A DNA stretch of 40,333 nt, from the NCBI GenBank assembly GCA_913056195.1, contig CAJXMF010000022.1, positions 1 through 40,333 on the forward strand, given 5' to 3'. This document shows positions 1-9,400 of this stretch, one piece after another. Each line of letters begins with the position of its first letter. Within the stretch, counting starts at the first letter, position 1. The DNA is from an uncultured Methylococcaceae bacterium (GTDB lineage: Bacteria; Pseudomonadota; Gammaproteobacteria; Methylococcales; Methylomonadaceae). The position numbers and the translations under genes are program-made. Under the pieces are notes generated by a model that was given only the letters and a program-made list of their open reading frames with translations, ran no database searches and was not told where the DNA came from.

Positions 1-65
1 CTGATAAATCAACAGCCTATGCCCACAGAAGAATTTACGCTGAGTAGTTACCTTTTTTTAAGCAT

Positions 66-96
66 AAAAAAACCCCCACTACCTTGGTAGTGGGGG
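66..96 (-). terminator. Intrinsic terminator of the pmoCAB operon
   Basis: A perfect 9-11 bp GC-rich stem (73-83 with 86-96) is followed, reading on the minus strand, by seven T residues. It lies 46 bases past the pmoB stop codon and so ends the pmoCAB transcript. The plus-strand side has only a short T tract, so the minus direction is favoured. Confidence 0.88.
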
Positions 97-141
97 CTTT
101 CATTCCCAGTCTAAAAAACTTACGTTTTTAGACTTTTTTCA

Positions 142-1386
142 TTAGATGAAAGATGGGATTAATGGTGCATCTACCATAACCATTTGACGGTTGCCTTCAT
201 CATCAAAGAAGAATAACAAACCAGCAAAACGGCTGTCTGGATCATAGATCAAGTCAGCTAAACGGTAAACTTCCCATGCTGCATCAGAAGCTGTAACGTT
301 AACAGTTCTTGTTTCACCTGGAGCTAATGGGCTGTTGTCAGAGACAGTCAGACCTTCTTCAGCTAACAAGTCATCAGGATAACCTGTTTCGTCTTCCAGT
401 ACATCAGGATCAAGGAAACGAACTGACGCGGTGTTGAATTCACCCAAACGAACCGGACGATCACCATTGTTAGTGATAGTCAGAGTCATTTGCATTGCAC
501 GACCTGGCACACGGTAAGTTGCATCTTCAACTTTAACGCTAACAGTTGGCTCTGGCATTTCAATTGATTTAATACCACGTAACAAACCTGCTTGCAGAGG
601 CGTAGTTACAGGATATTTTTCGTTTGTTGAACCCATAGAGGCTGCAACGATAACCAAAATACCAACACCAAATGCAACAGCAACTTTTCTGTCAGTAGCA
701 GAGATCAATGTATCTGCTTTACCACTGCTGACTGCGATATGACGAGGAATGAACACTGGACGTTTGATCCAGTAGAACAACCATGCCAAACCTAATGCAT
801 ACCAGAAAGCATGCCAGAAATAGATGTTATCCAAACCGTAGGTTTCAAGGTCAATTGTTTCTCCAGTCAAAGTAGTAACCGGGTTAACGAACTCACCCAT
901 TGTACCCGTAATGGTAACCCATTTACCTGGACCAATGATTGGACCACCGCCTTGAACGTTCATCATAGTATGAACGTGCCAGTCACCTGGACGACGTGCT
1001 TTCAACAATACTTTAAACTCGTACGTTTTACCCAGTTCCAGAGAAACTGAACGTGGCACCAATTGACCACCGATCCAAGAGCCTGCACGAATAAATACAG
1101 GACCTGGAATACCGATGTTCAGGAATGATACTTCGGGTTTATCAACCGTTTCAGGCCATCCAGCGAATACGTGGAATTTACCTGAAATAGTCATCGTTTC
1201 GTTGACGGGCACTTCATCTTTTGACCAGTTCAGATCAAACCAGTGAATAGTACGCATCCGCATGAAAGCAGCCTGTGACTTTTCACCGTGAGCAGATGCA
1301 GCAGGTGTGTAAAAAATCGCTGCTGTCATAGTGATCAGCAGTGCGACAAAGGACAATTTAGCAACCTTGTCTTTTATTATTTTCAT
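142..1386 (-). CDS. pmoB: Particulate methane monooxygenase subunit B (PmoB)
   Basis: PmoB is the large periplasm-facing subunit of the membrane-bound copper enzyme that oxidises methane to methanol. The 414-residue product has a signal peptide (about residues 1-32, cut after the ASA motif), so mature PmoB starts with a histidine. It then has a cupredoxin-like domain, two membrane helices (about 187-206 and 236-252) and a C-terminal cupredoxin domain. All ligands known from the Methylococcus enzyme sit at the same numbers: His33, His137 and His139 for the CuB site, and His48 and His72 for the second copper site. The start is fixed by an AGGAGGG Shine-Dalgarno sequence four to five bases upstream. 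It is the last gene of pmoCAB and is followed by a strong terminator. The ligand conservation argues against the related ammonia monooxygenase AmoB or a divergent Pxm enzyme. Confidence 0.97.
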   Translation of the reverse strand: MKIIKDKVAKLSFVALLITMTAAIFYTPAASAHGEKSQAAFMRMRTIHWFDLNWSKDEVPVNETMTISGKFHVFAGWPETVDKPEVSFLNIGIPGPVFIRAGSWIGGQLVPRSVSLELGKTYEFKVLLKARRPGDWHVHTMMNVQGGGPIIGPGKWVTITGTMGEFVNPVTTLTGETIDLETYGLDNIYFWHAFWYALGLAWLFYWIKRPVFIPRHIAVSSGKADTLISATDRKVAVAFGVGILVIVAASMGSTNEKYPVTTPLQAGLLRGIKSIEMPEPTVSVKVEDATYRVPGRAMQMTLTITNNGDRPVRLGEFNTASVRFLDPDVLEDETGYPDDLLAEEGLTVSDNSPLAPGETRTVNVTASDAAWEVYRLADLIYDPDSRFAGLLFFFDDEGNRQMVMVDAPLIPSFI

Positions 1387-1404
1387 ATACCCTCCTCTAT
1401 TGCT

Positions 1405-1447
1405 AGAGAATTAAGTGTAAGGATTCTCTGGTGACTTACGCCACCAG
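1405..1447 (-). other. Tandem hairpins between pmoA and pmoB
   Basis: Two short inverted repeats lie in the 93-base gap. AGAGAAT (1405-1411) pairs with ATTCTCT (1423-1429), and CTGGTG (1428-1433) pairs with CACCAG (1442-1447). They overlap by two bases and may be alternatives. Neither has a T tract, so they look like mRNA processing or stability elements rather than terminators. Function is inferred only. Confidence 0.4.
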
Positions 1448-1479
1448 CTTTCGTTTTATTATTTTTCTTTACTACTCTA

Positions 1480-2229
1480 CTAGCTAGCATCATCAGAGAT
1501 GAAGTCAGTTTTTGCAAACCAACGACCGAAGAAATGCCACAAGAAGTAGATAATAATTGATACGAAAGCTGAGAAGAATGCTGATACTGGAGCAACGTCT
1601 TTACCAAATGTTCTCAAAGTACCTTTCTCAACCATTCTGATGTACTCAGGAGTACCAGTACGAACATAGTGATAACCTTGCAAATCAGCCAGAGTCATCA
1701 TCATACCGTTATACTCTACAGGTACGTGTAATGGTGCGATTACCGGCCAGTTTCCTGGATAGAACAACAGACCATAAGCCATGCCGCCAACGACAGCAGT
1801 CAAAGTCATTGAACCGCCTAACATCAGAACAACATCCAGCACAATTGCACCTGGCAGTAATTGTGAAGGAAATACGAAGTTTACTGGGAAATAAGTCCAT
1901 CCCCAGAAGTTCAGATAACGGTTGATCCACTCACCTAACAACAGACCCAGTACAGCAACTGTTGCACCGATAGGCAGACGATATCTCCACCACAGACAGG
2001 CTTGAACAGCAGCAGGGAAAGTAATTGAAACGATTGGCGCTACGGTTACCCATAAACGTCTATCTTTCCAGTCTGACCAGAAATCCCAGTCACCACCGGT
2101 CAACATGTAGTGAATGTGATAACCACCCAGAACGGCAGTAAATAATGTAAAAAGAATCATCCAGTCTAACGTACGTGAAACTTGAACCGCTTCAGCACGA
2201 GAGCGTACAGCTGATTGAGATGCGCTCAT
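1480..2229 (-). CDS. pmoA: Particulate methane monooxygenase subunit A (PmoA)
   Basis: PmoA is the integral-membrane subunit of particulate methane monooxygenase and the standard marker gene for methanotrophs. The 249-residue product is close to the usual 247. It contains the GGDWDFWSDW stretch targeted by the classical A189 primer (about residues 45-54) and the GKDVAP stretch matched by the mb661 primer near residue 208. At least six hydrophobic segments are visible. The ATG is preceded by a perfect AGGAGGT, a sign of very strong translation. It lies between pmoC (108-base gap) and pmoB (93-base gap) on the same strand. The motifs fit type I methanotroph PmoA; a more exact placement needs a tree. 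Confidence 0.98.
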   Translation of the reverse strand: MSASQSAVRSRAEAVQVSRTLDWMILFTLFTAVLGGYHIHYMLTGGDWDFWSDWKDRRLWVTVAPIVSITFPAAVQACLWWRYRLPIGATVAVLGLLLGEWINRYLNFWGWTYFPVNFVFPSQLLPGAIVLDVVLMLGGSMTLTAVVGGMAYGLLFYPGNWPVIAPLHVPVEYNGMMMTLADLQGYHYVRTGTPEYIRMVEKGTLRTFGKDVAPVSAFFSAFVSIIIYFLWHFFGRWFAKTDFISDDAS

Positions 2230-2281
2230 TAGCTTACCTCCTAAAAATTAAAATTATATTTTTATTACTATCTTTTAATCA

Positions 2282-2303
2282 CCCTCCCCCATTTGGGAGA
2301 GGG
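2282..2303 (-). other. Intercistronic hairpin between pmoC and pmoA
   Basis: CCCTC (2282-2286) pairs with GAGGG (2299-2303) and the next CCC pairs with GGG, leaving one bulged A and a five-base loop. On the mRNA strand no T run follows, so it is unlikely to be a simple terminator. It could mark an RNA processing site or protect pmoA-pmoB mRNA. It resembles the CCCTC/GGGAG-type hairpin at 22294-22340, so it may instead be a copy of a dispersed repeat. Confidence 0.45.
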
Positions 2304-2337
2304 ATGACTGGAGATAGTATTTATTACCGAACCTGGC

Positions 2338-3090
2338 TTATGCCAAGTCTTTTTTCAGTAATTTAGTCAACGCTATTACTTCAGTATTTACAACACCCAT
2401 AATAGCCAGAGCCGCCCATCCAAAGAATACGAAACCGTAATGCAATGGAGCAACGAACAACTCTTCCATAAACCAGAAAGTGTGTCCCCACTCGTTCAAA
2501 CCAACATTTGGCAGAATCATGAAAGGACCAATAACTGCAACCATATACATCAGGTGTAAACCTTGTTGATAAGTAGGCAGTCTGGTTTTAGCATACAAGA
2601 ATGATGCAACACCAGTAATGATGTAGATTGGGTATGACAAATAGAACTCGATGATATGACTTGGAGTGAAGTCAGTATCACGAACGATTGTTTGATGCCA
2701 TGTACCGTCTTGCTCAGTGAAGTATGAAGCACCCCAGTAGATAGCCCAACCGTACATAACCAACCATATCCAGTGAGTGAAGTGTCTTCTTAACTCTTCA
2801 CGAGGAGTGATTGACATGACTTTACGATCACGAGTTTTCCATAACCAACCCCAAAGAGCTGAAGCAGTAACTACTTCCAATACCAGCTCAATGTACAGCA
2901 TGTTCATCCAGTATGTTTCGAACTCAGGTGCGAATGAGTCCAAACCTGCAGACCAGCCATATACACCTTCGTACCAGCGAATGAATGAATAAAATACCAA
3001 ATATAATAAGAAACCCAGAATAAGATTTCTTTTATTCAATAACGGTGCTTCCGCAGCATCAGCTTTAACTGACTCAGTTGTAGCAGCCAT
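2338..3090 (-). CDS. pmoC: Particulate methane monooxygenase subunit C (PmoC)
   Basis: PmoC is the membrane subunit thought to hold the catalytically important copper. Starting at the ATG at 3090 it has 250 residues. A longer reading from an in-frame TTG at 3102 is unlikely, because that codon runs into the GGAGG Shine-Dalgarno sequence that serves the ATG. Numbering from the TTG, Asp132, His136 and His149 match the Methylococcus Asp156/His160/His173 metal site. Asn203, His207 and His221 match the CuD ligands Asn227/His231/His245, at a constant offset of 24. Six or so hydrophobic helices are visible. It is the first gene of pmoCAB, with a sigma70-like promoter about 120 bases upstream. The N-terminus is shorter than in Methylococcus, as is common among PmoC proteins. 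Confidence 0.97.
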   Translation of the reverse strand: MAATTESVKADAAEAPLLNKRNLILGFLLYLVFYSFIRWYEGVYGWSAGLDSFAPEFETYWMNMLYIELVLEVVTASALWGWLWKTRDRKVMSITPREELRRHFTHWIWLVMYGWAIYWGASYFTEQDGTWHQTIVRDTDFTPSHIIEFYLSYPIYIITGVASFLYAKTRLPTYQQGLHLMYMVAVIGPFMILPNVGLNEWGHTFWFMEELFVAPLHYGFVFFGWAALAIMGVVNTEVIALTKLLKKDLA

Positions 3091-3210
3091 TTCTACCTCC
3101 AAAAAAAATTATAAAAATCCCCGACAATTCGGGAGTTCTTGGTTTTCTCCCTATTGAACTTTCATACAACAATGAAGAAAGTTACCCGCTGTCCTTAATG
3201 GGTATTTAAG

Positions 3211-3238
3211 AGTCTACCAGTTTGATATCTGATGTCAA
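3211..3238 (-). promoter_or_regulatory. Probable sigma70 promoter of pmoCAB
   Basis: On the minus strand a perfect -35 box TTGACA (3233-3238) is followed after 16 bases by TAGACT (3211-3216), which matches four of six positions of TATAAT. Transcription would start near 3204 and give a leader of about 115 nt containing a small hairpin (CCCGA/TCGGG, 3120-3133). Sigma70-like promoters have been reported for pmo operons. The -10 box is weak, so this is a prediction. Confidence 0.5.
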
Positions 3239-3350
3239 TATTTTGATTTCAATTTTTTCACAATTTCTGTTTATGCTTTATAAACACATCTTGTGCTGGT
3301 TTACATCCTCTCTTATATTGATAGGCTACTTCTTTTTAAATCCTACGTAC

Positions 3351-6300
3351 ATGTTTTTCCTTCACAGCGCCAACACTACCGAGAATTTACTCGCTCATTT
3401 ATCCACCGTTTTTCGAACCCAGCCTCTGGATTCTTTTTTCGACCGCGAGTGCTTTTTAATTCAGAGTCTCGGCATGGAGCGCATGTTATCGCAATATTTG
3501 GCACAGGAATTTTCAACCTGGAGTCATTTTGAATTTCTTTTTCCGGCCAATTTTTTTGCAACACTAAGCCAGCTTTTGATTCCTTCCCCGGCTACAGATT
3601 ATTTTGACCGCGCCATCCTGACCTGGCGTATTGAATCGCTTTTGCGGACGATTGACGCCCCTGTATACACCCCTTTGCAAATATATTTGCAATCTCCAAA
3701 CCTGCCACTCAAACGTTTTCAACTGGCACGTTCATTGGCCGCATTATTCGATCAATATCAAATTATGCGCCCCGACATGCTGGCCGCCTGGCAGAATGAT
3801 GAGACTTTCTATCAAAGCACACATGAACCCTGGCAACGCGCACTTTGGCAGGAAATTTGCGCGATACAAGGCAATCAGCATCGCGGCGCACTTTGGCTAA
3901 AACTTATTGAGACGTTAAAGAGTGCGCCTGACGGACAATTGCATGATAAATTACCCAGGCGCATTTCCATCTTTGGCATTCACAGCCTTCCACCACTATT
4001 TTTGGAATGTCTGCAAGCGCTGTCTCGACATTGTGATATTCATCTCTATCTATTATCGCCCACGCAAACCTACTGGGCTGATTTACCGGGAAAATCTCAG
4101 CGCGCCGAACAAGCATCCCTTCTGGATGCACACCCGCTTCTGGCGGCACTCGGTCAACAAGGGCGTGAATTTCAACAGCTTATCCTGGAACAGTTACAGT
4201 TTGATTCTGATTTTGAAAGTTTTGCCGAGCACAATGCCGAAACCCTCTTGCAGCAATTACAAAACGATATCCTTAACAATACATCCTCTATTGCCCCCGA
4301 ACTGCAGGATGACTCGATCAGCATACATTCCTGCCATTCCCGTTTACGCGAAACTGAAGTCATCAAGGATCAAATACTGGCTGAACTGGAAAAAAACAAC
4401 AACCTGAATTTACGTGATATTGTCGTGATGGCCCCGGATATTCAACGGTATGAGCCTTTTATCACGGCTGTTTTCAACGATATCCAACACAGCATCGCCG
4501 ATCGCAGCCTGCGTCTGAGCAACCCCATCCTCGATACATTGCTGCAATTTTTGCATCTTTGCCAAAGCCGCTTCGGCTGGCAGGAAGTTCTGGATTTACT
4601 CGAACAACCCAGCGTTTACCCCCGCTTTGGCCTGAATGAAGCCGACCTCGACCGCATTCGCTACTGGACAGCCGATACCCGCACACGCTGGGGACAATCT
4701 GGACAACACAAAACAGCGCTAGGTCTCCCTCCGCTTGAGCAAAACACCTGGCAACACAGCCTGAACAGGCTGCTGATGGGCTATGCCTGTTCAGAACCCG
4801 ACCAATTTATCGAAAAGACCCTGCCGTATTCGCATATCGAAGGGCTTTCGGCAGAAACGCTGGGTGGTTTCAATGATTTTTTACAACTTTTATTTGCTGC
4901 CCGCACACAACTGCAAACCGACATGCCGCTGGCAGACTGGCAACAGTGGCTGCTTGAATACACAGCGCTATTGACCGATGAAAACCTCGCCCAGCAAAGA
5001 CAGCAAGTACACGAGCTGATCATGCAACTTACTCACTTTGCGGACATCCACACACATGCGGTCACCCTGGATGTCATTATTCACTGGCTTGAAACCACAC
5101 TGTCTGAGCAAAAAACAGCGCAAGGCTTCCTGCGCGGCCATTTAACCTTTTGTTCCATGCTGCCCATGCGCGCCATTCCATTCAAAGTCATCGTCTTACT
5201 CGGCATGAATGACGGTGAATTCCCAGCGCAAGAGCGGACGCCGGCATTTGATTTGCTGGCAAATAATTATCGTACCGGCGACCGCTCAAGACGTCACGAC
5301 GACCGCTATCAGTTTCTGGAAACCCTGCTGTCGGCACGAAAAAAGCTGATCATCAGCTATATTGGACAGTCCTTACAACATAACGATAATATTCCGCCTT
5401 CGGTTATCATCAGCGAACTGATCGACGTCTTGCAAAAAGACTACAAAATCACCGAACCTGTGACCAAACATCCTCTCCAGGCCTTCAGTCCGCGCTATTT
5501 CGACAACAGTCAGCCGCGACTGTTCAGCTTCGACGCGCGCCATTGCAATACGGCCACACAGCTGCTGCATGCCGATGAAAACCGCCAGCCGTGGTGGCAA
5601 GGCGAAATCGAAACACCATCCACACACACGATTGAAATCAGCGATTTCATGGCTTTTTTTCGCCATCCACAAAAATATTTTTTACAACGTCAGTTAGACC
5701 TGCGCATCGCCGAAATAGAAAAAGCCACCGAAGAACGCGAACCCTTTGCACTTGAACCCCTTGACCGCTACAACATCAAACAGGAATGGCTGGACTGCCT
5801 GCTTCACCAAAAACCTTTCCCCATCAAAAAATTGCAGGCCGAAGGCCGGTGGCCACAGGGCAGCCCTGGTGAAATACAATTTCAGCACATGCAGCCTGGC
5901 ATTCAAATATTTGCGGAGCAGATTCTGCAACTCAAGCTCGGCGAGGCCCTCCCCGCTCAAATGCTGGATTTTCAATATAATGACTATCGTATCGTCGGCA
6001 AACTCGACAACCTGTATCGCCACGGCAGCCTGATCTATCGCCTAAGCCCGTTAAAAGGCAAGGATTTCATGCAAGCCTGGCTGCATCATCTACTCATCAA
6101 TCAGCTCACGCCACAAGCCACTTATTTGATCAGCGAAGACCATACGCTCTGCTTTAAAGCGGAAACCAATCATCCGGCTTTAGCACGACTGCTGGCCGTG
6201 TACAGACAAGGCCAGAGCCGACCCGATGCCTTTTTTACCGAAGCGGCCTTCTATTATCTGCAACAAAGCCTGAAACCAAAGGCAAAAATCCCGCCGCTTG

Positions 6301-6461
6301 CACACAGCCTGAAAACCCTGGCCGATAAACTGCAACACGAGCCGGAACTGCGCCAGCTTTATCCTGACCAGGAGGCGCTGGAAACTGTACTTAATCAGGA
6401 TTTTGCAGATTTGTGTGAATCATTATTCTTGCCCGCCTGGACACACTGCCATGACATTTAA
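3351..6461 (+). CDS. recC: Exodeoxyribonuclease V (RecBCD) gamma subunit, RecC
   Basis: RecC is the structural and Chi-recognition subunit of the RecBCD helicase-nuclease, which processes double-strand DNA ends for RecA-dependent repair. The N-terminus from the ATG at 3351 (MFFLHSANTTENLLAHL) aligns with the start of E. coli RecC, including the later Q-S-x-G-M segment. The open frame continues upstream to 3222 but adds only a hydrophobic stretch unlike RecC, so 3351 is preferred. This gives 1036 residues, somewhat shorter than the E. coli protein (about 1120). The first half keeps an inactive helicase-like fold and the C-terminal part an inactive nuclease-like fold. It overlaps recB by 11 bases, which implies translational coupling. 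No clear Shine-Dalgarno sequence precedes the start. Confidence 0.93.
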   Translation: MFFLHSANTTENLLAHLSTVFRTQPLDSFFDRECFLIQSLGMERMLSQYLAQEFSTWSHFEFLFPANFFATLSQLLIPSPATDYFDRAILTWRIESLLRTIDAPVYTPLQIYLQSPNLPLKRFQLARSLAALFDQYQIMRPDMLAAWQNDETFYQSTHEPWQRALWQEICAIQGNQHRGALWLKLIETLKSAPDGQLHDKLPRRISIFGIHSLPPLFLECLQALSRHCDIHLYLLSPTQTYWADLPGKSQRAEQASLLDAHPLLAALGQQGREFQQLILEQLQFDSDFESFAEHNAETLLQQLQNDILNNTSSIAPELQDDSISIHSCHSRLRETEVIKDQILAELEKNNNLNLRDIVVMAPDIQRYEPFITAVFNDIQHSIADRSLRLSNPILDTLLQFLHLCQSRFGWQEVLDLLEQPSVYPRFGLNEADLDRIRYWTADTRTRWGQSGQHKTALGLPPLEQNTWQHSLNRLLMGYACSEPDQFIEKTLPYSHIEGLSAETLGGFNDFLQLLFAARTQLQTDMPLADWQQWLLEYTALLTDENLAQQRQQVHELIMQLTHFADIHTHAVTLDVIIHWLETTLSEQKTAQGFLRGHLTFCSMLPMRAIPFKVIVLLGMNDGEFPAQERTPAFDLLANNYRTGDRSRRHDDRYQFLETLLSARKKLIISYIGQSLQHNDNIPPSVIISELIDVLQKDYKITEPVTKHPLQAFSPRYFDNSQPRLFSFDARHCNTATQLLHADENRQPWWQGEIETPSTHTIEISDFMAFFRHPQKYFLQRQLDLRIAEIEKATEEREPFALEPLDRYNIKQEWLDCLLHQKPFPIKKLQAEGRWPQGSPGEIQFQHMQPGIQIFAEQILQLKLGEALPAQMLDFQYNDYRIVGKLDNLYRHGSLIYRLSPLKGKDFMQAWLHHLLINQLTPQATYLISEDHTLCFKAETNHPALARLLAVYRQGQSRPDAFFTEAAFYYLQQSLKPKAKIPPLAHSLKTLADKLQHEPELRQLYPDQEALETVLNQDFADLCESLFLPAWTHCHDI

Positions 6462-9400
6462 AGCGTTTAGCGCCACCGAAACCCCGCTGACAACCGGCAT
6501 CAACCTGATCGAAGCCAGCGCGGGAACGGGTAAAACCTATACCATCGCCATGCTCGTTGTGCGTTTTATCGTTGAACAAGGCTTGTTAATCGAACAGCTT
6601 CTGATTGTTACCTTCACAAAAGCTGCGACAGAAGAACTCAAAGACCGCATCCGAGCCCGTCTGGTCGAAGCTAAACAGGCCTTGGACAATCATCCTGACT
6701 CGGCGCATGACAGCGATCTCCGTGACTGGCTGCACAACCTGGATATTGATACACAAACGCTTCGCTCCCGGCTCAATCTGGCATTGATGAATATCGACCA
6801 GGCCGATATTTTTACCATTCATGGCTTTTGTCAGCGTATTTTGACCGAACATGCGTTGGAGAGTGGCCAACTCTTTAACTGTGAACTTACAGAAGACATC
6901 AAACCGACACAGCAACAATGCAGCGACGATTTTTGGCGACAACAACTGTATCTTCGTGACCCGTGGGAAAGTGCCGTCTTAACCCGCAACTACGCCACAC
7001 CGGATGATTTATTCGTCGCCATTTCACCGGTCAGACCCGAATATCAGCTGCTGCCGGAAGTCGATACACTCGATACGCTGTTCCAGCGTTTACGCCAACA
7101 GGCTAAATCACTGCCGAAGGCACTGGATAACATCTTCGCCGCATTGAATACGGCGCAGGGCGATAATAAATTTAAAAAAAATATTCTCGAAAACATACTG
7201 GAAAACAAGTCCAGCTTTTATCAATGGGCACAAGGTGAAAGCATCACCATACCTGATTTCTCCACCCTGACCCGCGAAACCTTATTCAAAGGCTTGAATG
7301 GCAACAAATTACGCGGCGATGAAAAAAAAGACCAGTATCTTGATGAACTTGGTTTGGAAACGACGCCGTTCTCACAGCTGCAACGCACGCTACAACACAT
7401 CGATATCAGCTTTCGTCAAAATCTGTATTACGGTCTTGTCAAGACACTGCCCGCACGACTGGTGCAACAAAATCTGATGTCCTTTGACGATCTTATCACC
7501 CGTCTGGCGTATGCCTTACAAGGCGACCAGAAACAGCATTTACAAGATGCGCTGCGACAGCGTTACAAGGCGGCGTTTATTGATGAATTTCAGGATACCG
7601 ACAGCAATCAATGGACAATTTTTTCCACTCTGTTTCAGGCCAGCGATCAATACCTGTTTTTGATTGGCGACCCAAAACAAGCGATTTATAAATTTCGCGG
7701 CGCCGATATTTACTCCTATTTCGCCGCCCAGCGCCAGGCACAATATTTATTTACCCTGCATAAAAACTGGCGCTCCCATCCCGAACTGGTCACCGCCGTT
7801 AATACCTTGTTTGAAGGCCGAACACATCCATTTTTGTTCAAAGAACTCGCTTTCAACCCGGTTGCGGCCGCCAAATCCCCTGATGATGGCGAAATCCGCA
7901 ATGGTATCGACAGAATTGCACCCCTGGTTCTGGCACAACTGGACCAAAATCACGGAACACAACCGCATTGGTCTAAAACGGCAGCCTCCGCAGCGATTCA
8001 GCAGCATGTCGTCGCCGAAATACTGTCGCTGTTAAACAGCCAATACACGATTAACACAAAAGACCAGTCGCACCCCGTCAAACCCAGCGACATCGCCATT
8101 CTGGTCAGAACTCATGTTCAGGCCCAGGACTATCAACGCATTTTAAATGATTACGGCATCCCCGCGATCGTCAACAGTAACGACTCGGTCTTTTCCAGCC
8201 AGCAAGCCCACGACCTTTATACCTTATTATTAGCGCTGGAACAGCCGGGGAATAGCACTCGACTAAAACAAGCCCTGGCATTGCACTGGTTCGGTCTCGA
8301 TGGCCAGACGTTTTACCAACTCAGCCAGGATGACCTGTTGCTGGAGCAATGGATTATCCGCTTCCACGATTATCATCAACTGTGGCAAGAAAGCGGCCTG
8401 CTGAGCATGATGACAGCCGTATTCGACCGTGAAAACATCATCAGCAATCTTGCCCGGCAACCACAAGCGGAAAGAATACTCACAAATATCAATCATTTGC
8501 TGGAGCTGGCCCAAAAGGCTGTCAGCGAACACCATCTAGGGCCGAACAAAATTCTGGACTGGCTGCACCACGCCATCACTCAGGAAAGTCAGCATGAAGC
8601 GGCCCAATTACGCCTGGAAAGTGATGAAAATGCAGTAAAAATCATCACCCTGCACAGCTCCAAAGGTCTTGAATTTCCCATTGTATTCTGTCCGGTCTTA
8701 TGGGACAGTGGCCGGCCGACAAATGACAAAAAGCCACTGCAATTTCACAAGGATGGCCGGATTTATGTCGATTTTGGCTCAGACGACCTTGAACAGCATA
8801 AAGACCTGGCGACAAACGAGCAACAGGCCGAAGACATTCGCCTGTTTTATGTGGCCCTGACCCGTGCAAAATTTCGCGGCTACCTGCACTGGGCCGACGT
8901 CAGAACCAAAGAAAAACCCAATCAATCAGCAATGGGCTGGCTGCTGCAACTGGCTGAACAGGATTTTTCAGGTCAGCAACGCCTGTTACAATCTTTTGCT
9001 GAAAACAGCCCTGACTGCTTTGCCTATCAACTGTTGGATGTGAATATTGACATTGACAGCCATTATCAGGCGCAAACGCCGCAACAGACCCTTGCCGCCC
9101 GCCGCCGTCACCGGGATTTATCCAGCCACTGGCAAATGAGCAGCTACACGGCCTTGTCCGCCTTGAGCTTATCCGATTCCCCCGATTTCCCTCAGGACAA
9201 GGCCGATGAAAGCGATGACTTAATTGACGAAAAAAACACCGATTTACTGCCCAAAGGGGCGCATACCGGCAATGTTTTACACGAAATTCTGGAAAAAACC
9301 CGTTTTCAAGCCCTGGCCAATGGCGACGACATCAGCCAGCAGCGCCAGCAAAGCTGCTTACGTTACGGCCTGTCGATGGAACAACCGGAAATCATCGACC

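Noticed and set aside
1383..1607. 74-codon frame covering the pmoA-pmoB gap
   Set aside because: It overlaps the end of pmoA in another frame and would ignore the strong ribosome site of pmoB; no family features.
3222..3350. Hydrophobic N-terminal extension of RecC
   Set aside because: RecC is cytoplasmic and the family N-terminus begins at the ATG at 3351; the extension overlaps the pmoC promoter region.
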